Below, piece by piece: positions 51,209 to 59,235 of a DNA stretch of 64,000 nt. The notes beneath the pieces are model-generated. The model searched no databases and had not been told where the DNA came from. It was given only the letters and a program-made list of their open reading frames with translations. Within the stretch, counting starts at the first letter, position 1, and each line of letters begins with the position of its first letter. Position numbers and translations under genes: made by a program. This DNA is from Emcibacter sp. (GTDB taxonomy: Bacteria > Pseudomonadota > Alphaproteobacteria > Sphingomonadales > Emcibacteraceae): assembly GCA_021741205.1 (NCBI GenBank), contig JAIOYI010000001.1, positions 1-64,000 of the forward strand, written 5' to 3'.

Positions 51209-52033
51209 TCATTCAATTTTCAGAAGCTTAAGATTAGTTTCAGCCAATTTCGCCGTATCAGAATCAGGGTAAATATCCAATATTCTCTGCCATTCCGCTG
51301 CGGCTTCCAATATTTTATTTTGCTCTCTAAAAACGATTCCGCTTTCCAGCAAAATATCTGGATTATTCTCGGAAAGCTCTATGGCCATGTTCAAATCAAG
51401 CCGAGCGGCAAGATAATCTCGCCTTTTTCGATATGCCTTTGCCCGCTGCAAAAATGCTTCAAATTGTGTCTGATCCTGCTCTAGGGCAAGGGTAAAATCT
51501 TCTATTGCAGCCTTATATTGGCTGCGTAATATTTGTACCGTGCCGCGCTCTAGGAATAAGTCATATAGAATAGCATGATTATCCTGCAGGAGACTGTTCT
51601 GCACTATACTAGATAAAGCCGCCCCAAAAGCGTCATAAGCTTTATCCAACTTTCCCGCCTCTTTCCATGAAAGTGCCGCTTGAGCATACAACTCCACCTT
51701 TAGCATGGGATCATTAAACGGGGATAGACTTGCGCTATTATCCTCTATGGTCATATCATCCACAAGTTGTTCCAAAAGTTCCGCAGCCTCCACCGCCCTA
51801 TCAAGCGCCAGATAGCTCAAAGCCTTACAATGTCCCGCTGGAATATTATTTGAAATTATATCTGTTTCTGAAAATATCCAGCCTTGCACAAAAGCCAAGG
51901 CGGCATTTGGATCACTGTCCACAAGACTCATACATTTTTGATATTTATCCGCATCATTCTCTATCTCCCCCGCATAGGATAATGACAGGGCGCCAAGGTA
52001 AAATAGAATAACTAGGGACAATATTTGTTTCAT
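51209..52033 (-). CDS. tetratricopeptide repeat periplasmic protein
   Basis: A 274-residue protein. The start at 52033 (MKQILSLVILFYLGALSLSYAGEIEND) gives a clean signal peptide, whereas the longer frame runs through a repeat tract. The body is TPR-like: pairs of helices such as AALAFVQGWIFSETD, LSYLALDRAVEAAELLEQLVDD, AYDAFGAALSSIV, ALEQDQTQFEAFLQRAKAYRKRRDYLAARLDLNMAIELSENNPDILLESGIVFREQNKILEAAAEWQRILDIYPDSDTAKLAETNLK. It should act as an interaction scaffold in the periplasm. Divergent to the epimerase-like gene, with 74 bp between. Confidence 0.82.
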   Translation of the reverse strand: MKQILSLVILFYLGALSLSYAGEIENDADKYQKCMSLVDSDPNAALAFVQGWIFSETDIISNNIPAGHCKALSYLALDRAVEAAELLEQLVDDMTIEDNSASLSPFNDPMLKVELYAQAALSWKEAGKLDKAYDAFGAALSSIVQNSLLQDNHAILYDLFLERGTVQILRSQYKAAIEDFTLALEQDQTQFEAFLQRAKAYRKRRDYLAARLDLNMAIELSENNPDILLESGIVFREQNKILEAAAEWQRILDIYPDSDTAKLAETNLKLLKIE

Positions 52034-52061
52034 TTTTGGGAATATGGCCTTAAATTCAAAA

Positions 52062-52097
52062 AAGATCAATGGGAAGATCAATGGGAAGATCAATGAG
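52062..52097. repeat. three 12-bp tandem repeats in a divergent intergenic region
   Basis: AAGATCAATGGG occurs three times in tandem (52062-52073, 52074-52085, and 52086-52097 with one change). It lies between the divergent TPR and epimerase-like genes. The repeats extend both reading frames into repetitive N-termini in the longest ORFs. Confidence 0.9.
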
Positions 52098-52107
52098 AAG
52101 CGTAACA

Positions 52108-52965
52108 ATGACACAAAAACTATTCTGTTTTGGATTGGGCTATAGTGCCCACCATCTTATAAGTTTTCTAAAACAGCAAAAAACATCTTGGCAATTTTCA
52201 GGTACCACCCAAAAAACCACACCCAACCCCATTCCTCATATTGATTATCATATATTCAATAATCTCTGCCCACTGCCCCATGCTTCTGAAATTCTGTCTG
52301 ATGTGACCCATATATTGATTTCCATTCCACCGCAGGATCAGATTGGAGACCCCGTCCTCCACCATCATAGAACCGAAATCGCAAAACTTAAAAACCTAAA
52401 ATGGGTCGGATATTTATCCACAACGGGTGTTTACGGCGATCGAAACGGCGACTGGGTCAATGATGACACCCCGCCCGCACCAACCTCATTACGGGGAGAT
52501 CAGCGCCTAAAAGCTGAACAAGATTGGCAAAGTCTTTCCCATATCCCCGTTAATATCTTTCGCCTCGGCAGCATCTACGGACCGAATAAAGGCTCCTTAA
52601 TGAATATCATGTCAGGGAAAATTAATAAAATCGTGAAAGAGGGACAATATTTCTCTCGCATTCATGTGGATGATATTGTCCAAAGTTTATATGCCTCCAT
52701 GACATCATCTCTTCAGGGTCAAATTTATAATGTGGTTGATGATTTGCCAGCCTCCAATGCGGATGTTCTGGATTATATTTGCAACCTTTTGGGTCGCGAG
52801 CCGTTGCCGTCCACGGATTTTAAGGATGCAGAAATGTCACCTATAATGGCATCATTTTATTCGGAAAATAAAAGAGTATGCAACGACCGTATCAAACAAG
52901 ACCTTGGGATAGCCCTCAAATACCCCACCTATAAGCAAGGGTTTAAAGCCCTAATCAACGACTAA
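52108..52965 (+). CDS. NAD-dependent epimerase/dehydratase-like (SDR) protein
   Basis: A 285-residue SDR-like protein. The start at 52108 (MTQKLFCFGLGYSAHHLISFLKQQ) is chosen because the N-terminal extension in the longest frame is only translated tandem repeat. The NAD-binding motif is degenerate: LFCFGLGYSAHHLI instead of GxxGxxG. The active-site-like YxxxK pattern is not clear. Central segments WVGYLSTTGVYGDRNGDWVNDDTPPAPTSLRGDQRLKAEQDWQ and FRLGSIYGPNKG resemble extended SDR enzymes such as YeeZ-type proteins. The 3' end overlaps the convergent cyclase gene by 15 bp. Substrate unknown. Confidence 0.82.
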   Translation: MTQKLFCFGLGYSAHHLISFLKQQKTSWQFSGTTQKTTPNPIPHIDYHIFNNLCPLPHASEILSDVTHILISIPPQDQIGDPVLHHHRTEIAKLKNLKWVGYLSTTGVYGDRNGDWVNDDTPPAPTSLRGDQRLKAEQDWQSLSHIPVNIFRLGSIYGPNKGSLMNIMSGKINKIVKEGQYFSRIHVDDIVQSLYASMTSSLQGQIYNVVDDLPASNADVLDYICNLLGREPLPSTDFKDAEMSPIMASFYSENKRVCNDRIKQDLGIALKYPTYKQGFKALIND

Positions 52966-53619
52966 GCCAAAGGCACGCACAGGAAAAGTTCCCATACCCT
53001 TTACCTTTACAGGCACCGCAAAAAATTTAAATCCCGATTCTGGCAAATCTTTAAGTCTTGTCATATGTTCCACAATCGGAATGTCCGCACCAAGAAGGGT
53101 TGAATGAACGGGACGGGATCCGCCCCTTGTATCATCAATATTATGAGAATCAATACCCACAAGAACGGCACCATGGTCTCTTAAATATTCCGCCGCATCC
53201 TTGGTCAAATGGGGAAAATCCTCAAAATATTGATCCGTTCCCCAATGACGGGACCAATCGGTTCTGATGAGCACAGCCTTTCCCATCACAATGACACCCT
53301 TAAAATTTTCAGCCGTAATCTTCTGAAGGCTTGCGTCCACATTAATCACAATCCCGTCAAGATTTGCAAGGGAACTTAGGTCGAGTTCAGAAAGATCCTT
53401 ACCCGTTTCAAATCTATGAAAAGGCGCATCAAGATAAGTACCCGTGTTGGCAATCATATCAATCCGTCCAATATTAAATGACGTATCCTCGTCATAAAAT
53501 TCTTTTGAGGCTTCTCTGCTCAAAAAATCACAAATAATCGGTGCGGGAAGCCCTTTATAAGTGATCATGCCATGTCTGACCACATGGCTCACATCAATCA
53601 ATGTCGCCTGTTCTTTCAT
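52951..53619 (-). CDS. cyclase family protein (kynurenine formamidase-like)
   Basis: A 222-residue cyclase-family metal hydrolase. The start at 53619 (MKEQATLIDVSHVVRHGMITYKGLPAP) is chosen. Conserved elements are LIDVSHVVRHGMITYKG, the metal-ligand segment IDMIANTGTYLDAPFHRF, and VGIDSHNIDD with downstream HSTLLGADIPIVEHM. These match the family that includes bacterial kynurenine formamidase (KynB) and related amidohydrolases. Its specific substrate is unknown. The start codon overlaps the stop of the alpha/beta hydrolase gene (ATGA), so the pair is coupled. Confidence 0.88.
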   Translation of the reverse strand: MKEQATLIDVSHVVRHGMITYKGLPAPIICDFLSREASKEFYDEDTSFNIGRIDMIANTGTYLDAPFHRFETGKDLSELDLSSLANLDGIVINVDASLQKITAENFKGVIVMGKAVLIRTDWSRHWGTDQYFEDFPHLTKDAAEYLRDHGAVLVGIDSHNIDDTRGGSRPVHSTLLGADIPIVEHMTRLKDLPESGFKFFAVPVKVKGMGTFPVRAFGLVVD

Positions 53620-54359
53620 GATAACGCCCCTGAAATCTCTTTGACCAACTGACACAGACGTTTTAAGTCAGTCTCCGTTGATAAACGGTGATCACCATTC
53701 TTAACATAAGTAATAACCACATCTTCGCTGCTTAACTTATCGCATAATCTTTGGGCTGTGATGGACGGTACGTCAGGATCTTTCATCCCTTGAATAAGCC
53801 GTACAGGACAATCAAGATCAATGGGCTTTGCGAGCAACAAATGATTATTGCCTTCCTGTAATAATGTCATGGTCATGGGATAGGGATCATCGCCGTAATC
53901 GCAGGCCTCATAATAAACCCCGTCCCGCTTTAAGATTGCCTTAATCTCGTCTGAATAGCGATCCCAACATAATTCCTTGGTAAAATCAGGCGCCGCCGCA
54001 AGGCCGACTATGCCTCGCACCCTTCTTTTTCGCTCGAGCGCACACAAAAGCGCTATCCAGCCACCCATGCTTGAGCCCACCAAAATCAAATCCCCTTCGG
54101 TCAGCTGATCAATAACCGCAAGACCGTCTTCTTTCCATGCCCCGATCGTGCCATCCATGAAATCGCCAGAAGACTTACCATGTCCCGAATAATCAAAGCG
54201 TACGTAAGCCTGCCCACGGCTTTGACAAAATTTATCCAAAGTCTCGGCTTTTGTGCCTGTCATATCGGACATAAAACCAGAAAAGAAAACAACTGTCGGA
54301 CTTTTGCCCAATATCTGCTCATAAGCCAGTTTCCGATCGCCGGAGATTATATAATCCAT
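53616..54359 (-). CDS. alpha/beta hydrolase
   Basis: A 247-residue alpha/beta hydrolase. The nucleophile elbow is LVGSSMGGWIALLCAL (Ser near residue 96), with oxyanion-loop segment VVFFSGFMSDMTG and catalytic Asp/His near CPVRLIQGMKDPDVPSITAQRL and VKNGDHRLSTETDLKRL. It resembles small serine hydrolases and thioesterases. It is encoded with the downstream cyclase-family hydrolase, so both may act on the same amide or ester substrate; this is inference. Upstream, 142 bp separate it from the divergent thrS gene. Confidence 0.9.
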   Translation of the reverse strand: MDYIISGDRKLAYEQILGKSPTVVFFSGFMSDMTGTKAETLDKFCQSRGQAYVRFDYSGHGKSSGDFMDGTIGAWKEDGLAVIDQLTEGDLILVGSSMGGWIALLCALERKRRVRGIVGLAAAPDFTKELCWDRYSDEIKAILKRDGVYYEACDYGDDPYPMTMTLLQEGNNHLLLAKPIDLDCPVRLIQGMKDPDVPSITAQRLCDKLSSEDVVITYVKNGDHRLSTETDLKRLCQLVKEISGALS

Positions 54360-54430
54360 ATATTTCCCTTGTTCTCTCTTCTAACTGAGCTATTTTTATG
54401 GCAAAGACACCCAAAATATGCAACTGCTAC

Positions 54431-54458
54431 TTGACAGTTGGTTTTTTCCTTTTAATGT
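54431..54458 (+). promoter_or_regulatory. candidate thrS promoter
   Basis: TTGACA (54431-54436), 16-bp spacer, TAATGT (54453-54458). The -35 is perfect, the -10 is poor. It lies 44 bp before the thrS start codon in the divergent intergenic region. Confidence 0.4.
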
Positions 54459-54501
54459 CGCGCAGAACTATACCATAATCCAATAACTGAAAAATAGAAA
54501 T

Positions 54502-56448
54502 ATGAGTGATAAGATGACGATCCGTGAAAATGTTGCCCTAACCCTGCCAGATGGTAGTATCAGAACCTATCAGGGTTCGGTAACGGGCAGCACCCTCGCT
54601 GCTGATATTGGCCCAGGCCTTGCAAAAGTTGCCATTGCCATTGTGGTGAACGGTGAACAATGGGATTTAAGCCGACAAATCACGGAAAATGCCAATGTTT
54701 CCATCATCACCAATCAGGATGATGCGGCGTTGGAAATTTTACGCCATGATGCGGCCCATATCATGGCAGAGGCCGTAAAGGAGCTTTACCCCGATACCCA
54801 AGTGACCATAGGCCCCGCCATCGAAAACGGTTTTTACTATGACTTTGCCCGCAACGAACCCTTCTCTAGCGATGATCTTGAGATTATTGAAAAGCGCATG
54901 GTGGATATTATTGAACGCAATGAAGACATTGTCCGTTCTGAAATGAACCGCAATGATGCGGTGGCTTTCTTTAAAAACATGGGCGAAGACTATAAGGCCG
55001 AACTTATCGCCGCCATTCCAGAAGGTCAAACCATCACCCTGTATAAACAAGGAAGTTTTATTGATCTTTGTCGGGGACCTCATTTACCAAGCACGGGAAA
55101 ACTTGGCAAGGATTGCTTCAAGCTTATGAAGGTGGCTGGCGCCTATTGGCGGGGTGACAGCAACAATGAAATGCTGCAACGAATTTATGGTACGGCTTGG
55201 CGAACAAAAAAAGAACTCACTGCCTATCTGACCCGACTAGAAGAAGCAGAAAAGCGTGATCACCGCAAAATTGGCCGTGAGATGAGTCTTTTCCATTTTC
55301 AGGAAGAAGCCACAGGCATGCCTTTCTGGCATCCCAATGGCTGGACCATATATCAACAGATCCAAAGCTATATTCGCCGCAAACAAAAAAAATATGGCTA
55401 TATGGAAATCAATACACCGCAGCTTGTGGACCGTGTTTTATGGGAAAAGTCGGGACATGCTGATAAATTTCATGAACATATGTACACAACCCAATCCGAT
55501 GACAAGACCTTTGCCTTAAAACCCATGAATTGTCCCTGCCATGTACAGGTTTTCAATCAAGGCATTGTGAGTTACCGTGATCTTCCCTTACGGCTTGCGG
55601 AATTTGGTTCATGCCACCGTTATGAGCCGTCGGGTGCTCTGCATGGCCTGATGCGGGTACGAGCCTTTACCCAAGATGACGCTCATATCTTCTGTACCGA
55701 AGAACAGATCAGCGATGAATGTATTACATTCTGCAAAATGCTATTGGAAATATATAAGGATTTCGGCTTTGAAAATGTGCGGGTCAAATTTTCTGATCGG
55801 CCAAAGGTGCGTGCGGGCAGTGATGAGGTTTGGGATAAGGCAGAAGCGGCATTGAAAATTGCCGTGGAAAGTGCCAATATTGATTATACCATGAACCCAG
55901 GTGAAGGGGCTTTTTATGGCCCAAAACTTGAATTTGTGCTGACGGACGCCATTGGGCGGGACTGGCAATGCGGCACATTCCAAGCTGACTTTATTTTGCC
56001 TGAAAGACTTGACGCCCACTATATTGGTTCTGACAATAATAAACATCGTCCCGTGATGTTGCATCGTGCAATTCTTGGGTCATTTGAACGCTTTATCGGT
56101 ATCCTGATCGAAGAACATGCAGGTCGTTTTCCGCTTTGGCTTGCCCCTGTGCAAGTTGTTGTCACGGGCATCACATCAGAACAGGATGATTATGTCCGCA
56201 AAATATACGATCAATTAATCGCCCAAGGAATAAGGGCAGAGATCGACTTGCGTAACGAGAAAATCAATTACAAGATACGGGAACATTCCCACGCCAAAAC
56301 GCCGGCAATTTTTGTGGCTGGAAACCGTGAAAGCGAGGAAAACACCGTAACCATAAGACGACTTGGATCAAAAGATCAAGAAACCCGTGATCTCGCCGCT
56401 GCCATTGAGAGTCTTATCGCTGAATCCGTTGCGCCAGATTTAAGATAA
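54502..56448 (+). CDS. thrS: threonyl-tRNA synthetase
   Basis: ThrRS, 648 aa, full length. The N-terminal TGS domain ([27 protein letters not shown]) and the SAD editing domain ([16 protein letters not shown], with the HxxxH metal site, and later a Cys-His in [15 protein letters not shown]) are present. The class II catalytic core follows with [15 protein letters not shown]-like residues ([18 protein letters not shown]), [38 protein letters not shown] and [25 protein letters not shown]. The anticodon-binding domain ends the protein. It heads the thrS-infC-rpmI-rplT-pheST translation cluster. Confidence 0.97.
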   Translation: MSDKMTIRENVALTLPDGSIRTYQGSVTGSTLAADIGPGLAKVAIAIVVNGEQWDLSRQITENANVSIITNQDDAALEILRHDAAHIMAEAVKELYPDTQVTIGPAIENGFYYDFARNEPFSSDDLEIIEKRMVDIIERNEDIVRSEMNRNDAVAFFKNMGEDYKAELIAAIPEGQTITLYKQGSFIDLCRGPHLPSTGKLGKDCFKLMKVAGAYWRGDSNNEMLQRIYGTAWRTKKELTAYLTRLEEAEKRDHRKIGREMSLFHFQEEATGMPFWHPNGWTIYQQIQSYIRRKQKKYGYMEINTPQLVDRVLWEKSGHADKFHEHMYTTQSDDKTFALKPMNCPCHVQVFNQGIVSYRDLPLRLAEFGSCHRYEPSGALHGLMRVRAFTQDDAHIFCTEEQISDECITFCKMLLEIYKDFGFENVRVKFSDRPKVRAGSDEVWDKAEAALKIAVESANIDYTMNPGEGAFYGPKLEFVLTDAIGRDWQCGTFQADFILPERLDAHYIGSDNNKHRPVMLHRAILGSFERFIGILIEEHAGRFPLWLAPVQVVVTGITSEQDDYVRKIYDQLIAQGIRAEIDLRNEKINYKIREHSHAKTPAIFVAGNRESEENTVTIRRLGSKDQETRDLAAAIESLIAESVAPDLR

Positions 56449-56574
56449 TATAAAAAAACACGATGTTCGTTGCAATTTTTTGTTTTTTCAGTAATAAAGA
56501 ACACAATAATTTACACCAAAATAAACAGATAAGCGTATTAAGACTGAATGACAGTCTACGCAGGAGGAAGTTAA

Positions 56575-57111
56575 ATAGCTAAAAAACCAATACAAACCCC
56601 ACCATCCAGAAAAGGACCAAGGGTTAATGATGACATTATTTCGGATGAAATAAGATTAATTGATGAAACTGGTGAAAATCACGGCACAGTTACCATAGAA
56701 AAGGGTCTAGCAATGGCAAAGATTGCCGGTCTGGATCTTGTTGAAATTTCTCCCAATGCAGAACCCCCTGTTTGTAAAATTCTGGATTATGGCAAATTTC
56801 GCTATGAAGCCCAGAAAAAGGCAAGTGTTGCAAAGAAAAAACAAAAAACCGTTGAAGTTAAAGAGATTAAACTTCGTCCTGGCATTGAAAAACATGACTA
56901 TGATGTCAAAATGCGATCTGTTGATAAATTCTTGAGCGTTGGCGACAAAGTAAAGGTTACTTTACGCTTTCGTGGTCGTGAAATGGCGCATCAAGAGCTC
57001 GGAATGGATGTTTTGGTCAGAGTCCAAGAAGACTTCCGTGAAAAAGCTAAAGTGGAACAGGCTCCAAAAACTGAAGGCCGTCAAATGGTCATGATTTTAT
57101 CGCCTAAATAA
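56575..57111 (+). CDS. infC: translation initiation factor IF-3, AUA start codon
   Basis: IF-3, 178 aa. The conserved N-terminal domain begins at ATA 56575 ([29 protein letters not shown]), preceded by AGGAGGAAGTTAA with ideal spacing. An in-frame TAA lies directly before it at 56572. No ATG, GTG or TTG is in frame before 56713, which would drop the whole N-terminal domain. The middle, [39 protein letters not shown], and the C-terminal domain, [47 protein letters not shown], are intact. IF-3 rejects non-AUG starts, so rare start codons serve autoregulation (E. coli uses AUU). A terminator follows. Confidence 0.93.
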   Translation: MAKKPIQTPPSRKGPRVNDDIISDEIRLIDETGENHGTVTIEKGLAMAKIAGLDLVEISPNAEPPVCKILDYGKFRYEAQKKASVAKKKQKTVEVKEIKLRPGIEKHDYDVKMRSVDKFLSVGDKVKVTLRFRGREMAHQELGMDVLVRVQEDFREKAKVEQAPKTEGRQMVMILSPK

Positions 57112-57141
57112 CGCAGTCTTTCACATCCGTAATAAATTTAA

Positions 57142-57168
57142 GCAGAGAATTTTCTCTGCTTTTTTTTC
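57142..57168 (+). terminator. intrinsic terminator after infC
   Basis: GCAGAGA (57142-57148), short loop, TCTCTGC (57153-57159), followed by a run of eight T. It ends the thrS-infC unit before the sRNA candidate. Confidence 0.9.
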
Positions 57169-57236
57169 GAGTCGTTATAAAAATATTTTAGAATAATATT
57201 AAAAAACCGTCTAACCACTAAGATCTTTAGACCTCT

Positions 57237-57265
57237 TTGATTTTTTCGTTTTTTTGATGTATAAT
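57237..57265 (+). promoter_or_regulatory. sigma-70-like promoter of candidate small RNA
   Basis: TTGATT (57237-57242), 17-bp spacer, TATAAT (57260-57265). It directs transcription to the right, toward a stretch with stem-loops and no gene on that strand. Confidence 0.65.
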
Positions 57266-57271
57266 AGCCTC

Positions 57272-57386
57272 GAATGTGCGCCCAAAGGTTAAGCACATCT
57301 TGGCATGATGAGAAATAGCAGCTGAATTTTCCACCGTTGCCAGAGACGATGACCCGCCGTAGTCTGAATGGCTCGGCGGGTTTCTC
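57272..57386 (+). ncRNA. candidate small RNA between infC and traB/gumN gene
   Basis: About 115 nt downstream of a good promoter. It holds the stem ATGTGC (57274-57279) with GCACAT (57293-57298), a long open arm GGCA (57302-57305) with TGCC (57338-57341), and a final stem ACCCGCCG (57352-57359) with CGGCGGGT (57374-57381) followed by TTCTC. The downstream gene is on the opposite strand, so this is not its leader. I did not recognise a known RNA family. Termination is weak because the T-run is short. Confidence 0.5.
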
Positions 57387-57388
57387 AT

Positions 57389-58321
57389 TTACTGGACTTT
57401 TTCAACCTTATAGCCTTTTTCTTTAAGCATGTTCACAAGGCCATCCTTGCCCACCAAATGAGCAGCCCCCACAACGATGAATATATTTTTTTCGCTGTTG
57501 ATATATCCCTCAACTATGGGCAGCCAATTATTATTCCGATCAACCAGTAAAGCCTTGTACATTTCCTTATGTTTGGCCATATCATTGACCATGGTATCAG
57601 AAATCTTGTCACTATCCCCCGATGCCCATGCGGCCAGATATGAAGCAATATAGCTCTGAAAATCATCAAGCTTATCCAAGGTGTCTTCCAGCATTTCTGA
57701 CTGCACCTTCAAAGGATGATCTATGAGTGCCATCATTTGTTCCGTTGGTGTCTCGAGGCCATGTATGGGTTTACCCTTTTCCATAGCCTTTGACTGCAAG
57801 GCAACATCCACACCAGAAGCAGGGTCCATACCAATAGACATAATAGAAACAACAGATAATTGTACGGCCATAAACCACGGTTTAGATTTCGCCGCCATCA
57901 CCTCATCAACCCCCATAAGACCTTTAGCATGTTTCAGCATTTTCTGATAATGAGCGGAATCCAGATGATTTTTAAGTGTATCCCCATCTTGGAAAAAACC
58001 ATTTTTTATGACAAGACCTTGTATTTCGGCGGTGGCTTTGGGGTCAATATCCGTTTCCAAAACCAATTCATCCGATGCCTCAAATGACATTTTAATGATG
58101 CCGTCATACCATGTGTAATTTTTGGGCAGCAGATGAAATGACCCCAGTAAATAGGTTTTGTTTTGCCCTTTTTCAACAACCCAAAGCGCAGGCTTTGCCT
58201 GAACAATATCGCCATCTTTGGCTAATAAAACTGTTGGAAATACAACAAAACTGAAAAAAACTGCGGTAATAAATCGTATAAGATACCGCCTGCTTATCGA
58301 ACCAATCCCATTATAGATCAT
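57389..58321 (-). CDS. TraB/GumN family protein
   Basis: A 310-residue TraB/GumN family protein with signal-like N-terminus (LIRFITAVFFSFVVFPTVLLAKDG). The family signatures are present: PALWVVEKGQNKTYLLGSFHLLPKNYTWY with the GSFHxL motif, DELVLETDIDP, and the C-terminal IFIVVGAAHLVGKDGLVNMLKEKGYKVEKVQ with GAxHL. These conserved His/Glu residues suggest a metal-dependent protease-like active site (as in TIKI/TraB proteins); activity in bacteria is not established. It lies inside the translation cluster on the opposite strand, between infC and rpmI. Confidence 0.9.
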   Translation of the reverse strand: MIYNGIGSISRRYLIRFITAVFFSFVVFPTVLLAKDGDIVQAKPALWVVEKGQNKTYLLGSFHLLPKNYTWYDGIIKMSFEASDELVLETDIDPKATAEIQGLVIKNGFFQDGDTLKNHLDSAHYQKMLKHAKGLMGVDEVMAAKSKPWFMAVQLSVVSIMSIGMDPASGVDVALQSKAMEKGKPIHGLETPTEQMMALIDHPLKVQSEMLEDTLDKLDDFQSYIASYLAAWASGDSDKISDTMVNDMAKHKEMYKALLVDRNNNWLPIVEGYINSEKNIFIVVGAAHLVGKDGLVNMLKEKGYKVEKVQ

Positions 58322-58428
58322 ATTATTCCTTCCTATCCAAATATTACAAATACAGAATAATTATTAATCATGGTAAGAACAAGGCAATAAAATATAGAAA
58401 ACTTATTGATTTTTATCACTAAACCCCC

Positions 58429-58557
58429 TTGCATAACAGGGAGAAGCAGAGTATACACCTCAACTTCATTGAGTGGTATGGCAGGGCATGCCTCATCACT
58501 CGGAAAGCTTACCACTGGAAACTGTGGTGCAATATTTGATAAAAAAGGAAAAGCGAA
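58429..58557 (+). promoter_or_regulatory. promoter and structured leader of rpmI-rplT
   Basis: TTGCAT (58429-58434), 17-bp spacer, TATACA (58452-58457) give a start of transcription near 58464. The leader then holds a two-part hairpin (GAGTG ... GGCA ... TGCC ... CACTC, 58471-58501) and a second one (ACCAC/GTGGT near 58511-58528) just before the ribosome site. In other bacteria ribosomal protein bL20 autoregulates this operon through leader RNA; whether these folds serve that is unknown. Confidence 0.5.
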
Positions 58558-58755
58558 ATGCCCAAGATGAAAACCAAAAGTAGTGCTAAAAAGCGCTTCA
58601 AAATCACCGGTACAGGAAAAGTGCGCGCATCACAGGCTGGCAAACAGCATGGTATGATCAAACGTACAAATAAACAAATCCGTAACCAACGTGGTACAAC
58701 CATTCTGTGTGATCAGGATGCCCGTATCGTTATGAAATTCCTCCCCAACGGTTGA
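58558..58755 (+). CDS. rpmI: ribosomal protein bL35
   Basis: bL35, 65 aa. The sequence [48 protein letters not shown] is characteristic of the family, followed by a C-terminal loop ([15 protein letters not shown]). The start codon follows AAAAGGAAAAGCGA. It is 13 bp upstream of rplT, and the two are translated together. A candidate promoter and structured leader lie upstream. Confidence 0.97.
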   Translation: MPKMKTKSSAKKRFKITGTGKVRASQAGKQHGMIKRTNKQIRNQRGTTILCDQDARIVMKFLPNG

Positions 58756-58768
58756 TTAGGAACAGAAA

Positions 58769-59128
58769 ATGGCACATGTAAAAAGAGGCGTGACATCTCA
58801 CGCACGTCACAAAAAAGTACTTAAACTTGCAAAAGGTTACCGTGGTCGCCGCAAAAGCACCATCAAGGTTGCTATGCAGGCTGTTGAAAAAGCACAACAA
58901 TATGCATACCGTGACCGCAAGGTAAGAAAAAGAACATTCCGTGGACTATGGATTCAGCGCATAAATGCGGCAGCGCGCATGCATGATATGACCTATTCAC
59001 GATTTATGAACGGCCTGAAACTCGCAGGCATCGAACTTGACCGTAAAGTTCTGGCTGATTTGGCCGTTCGTGAACCGGATGCTTTTAAAGCTATTGCCGA
59101 TCAGGCACAGGCCGCTCTTAACGCATAA
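58769..59128 (+). CDS. rplT: ribosomal protein bL20
   Basis: bL20, 119 aa. The long basic N-terminal helix ([68 protein letters not shown]) and the globular end ([40 protein letters not shown]) are as expected. bL20 binds 23S rRNA early in 50S assembly. A strong terminator follows before pheS. Confidence 0.97.
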   Translation: MAHVKRGVTSHARHKKVLKLAKGYRGRRKSTIKVAMQAVEKAQQYAYRDRKVRKRTFRGLWIQRINAAARMHDMTYSRFMNGLKLAGIELDRKVLADLAVREPDAFKAIADQAQAALNA

Positions 59129-59163
59129 TGTGTTAATGGCCCGTCGGTCTCTAAAGTTCAAGT

Positions 59164-59200
59164 AAGGAGCCTGCTGTTATAGCGGTAGGCTCCTTTTATT
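59164..59200 (+). terminator. intrinsic terminator between rplT and pheS
   Basis: AAGGAGCCT (59164-59172) pairs with AGGCTCCTT (59187-59195), then TTTATTATTTT. It could be a plain terminator of rpmI-rplT or an attenuator for pheST. I see no Phe-rich leader peptide upstream. Confidence 0.8.
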
Positions 59201-59235
59201 ATTTTAATACATAATTTTATATATTGGATAACAAT

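Noticed and set aside
57368-57550. 60-aa plus-strand ORF overlapping the TraB/GumN gene
   Set aside because: It lies fully opposite a well-supported gene and has no ribosome site or family pattern.
59129-59235. Phe-codon leader peptide controlling pheST
   Set aside because: The gap has a strong terminator but no short frame with Phe codons, so attenuation of the E. coli type is not supported.
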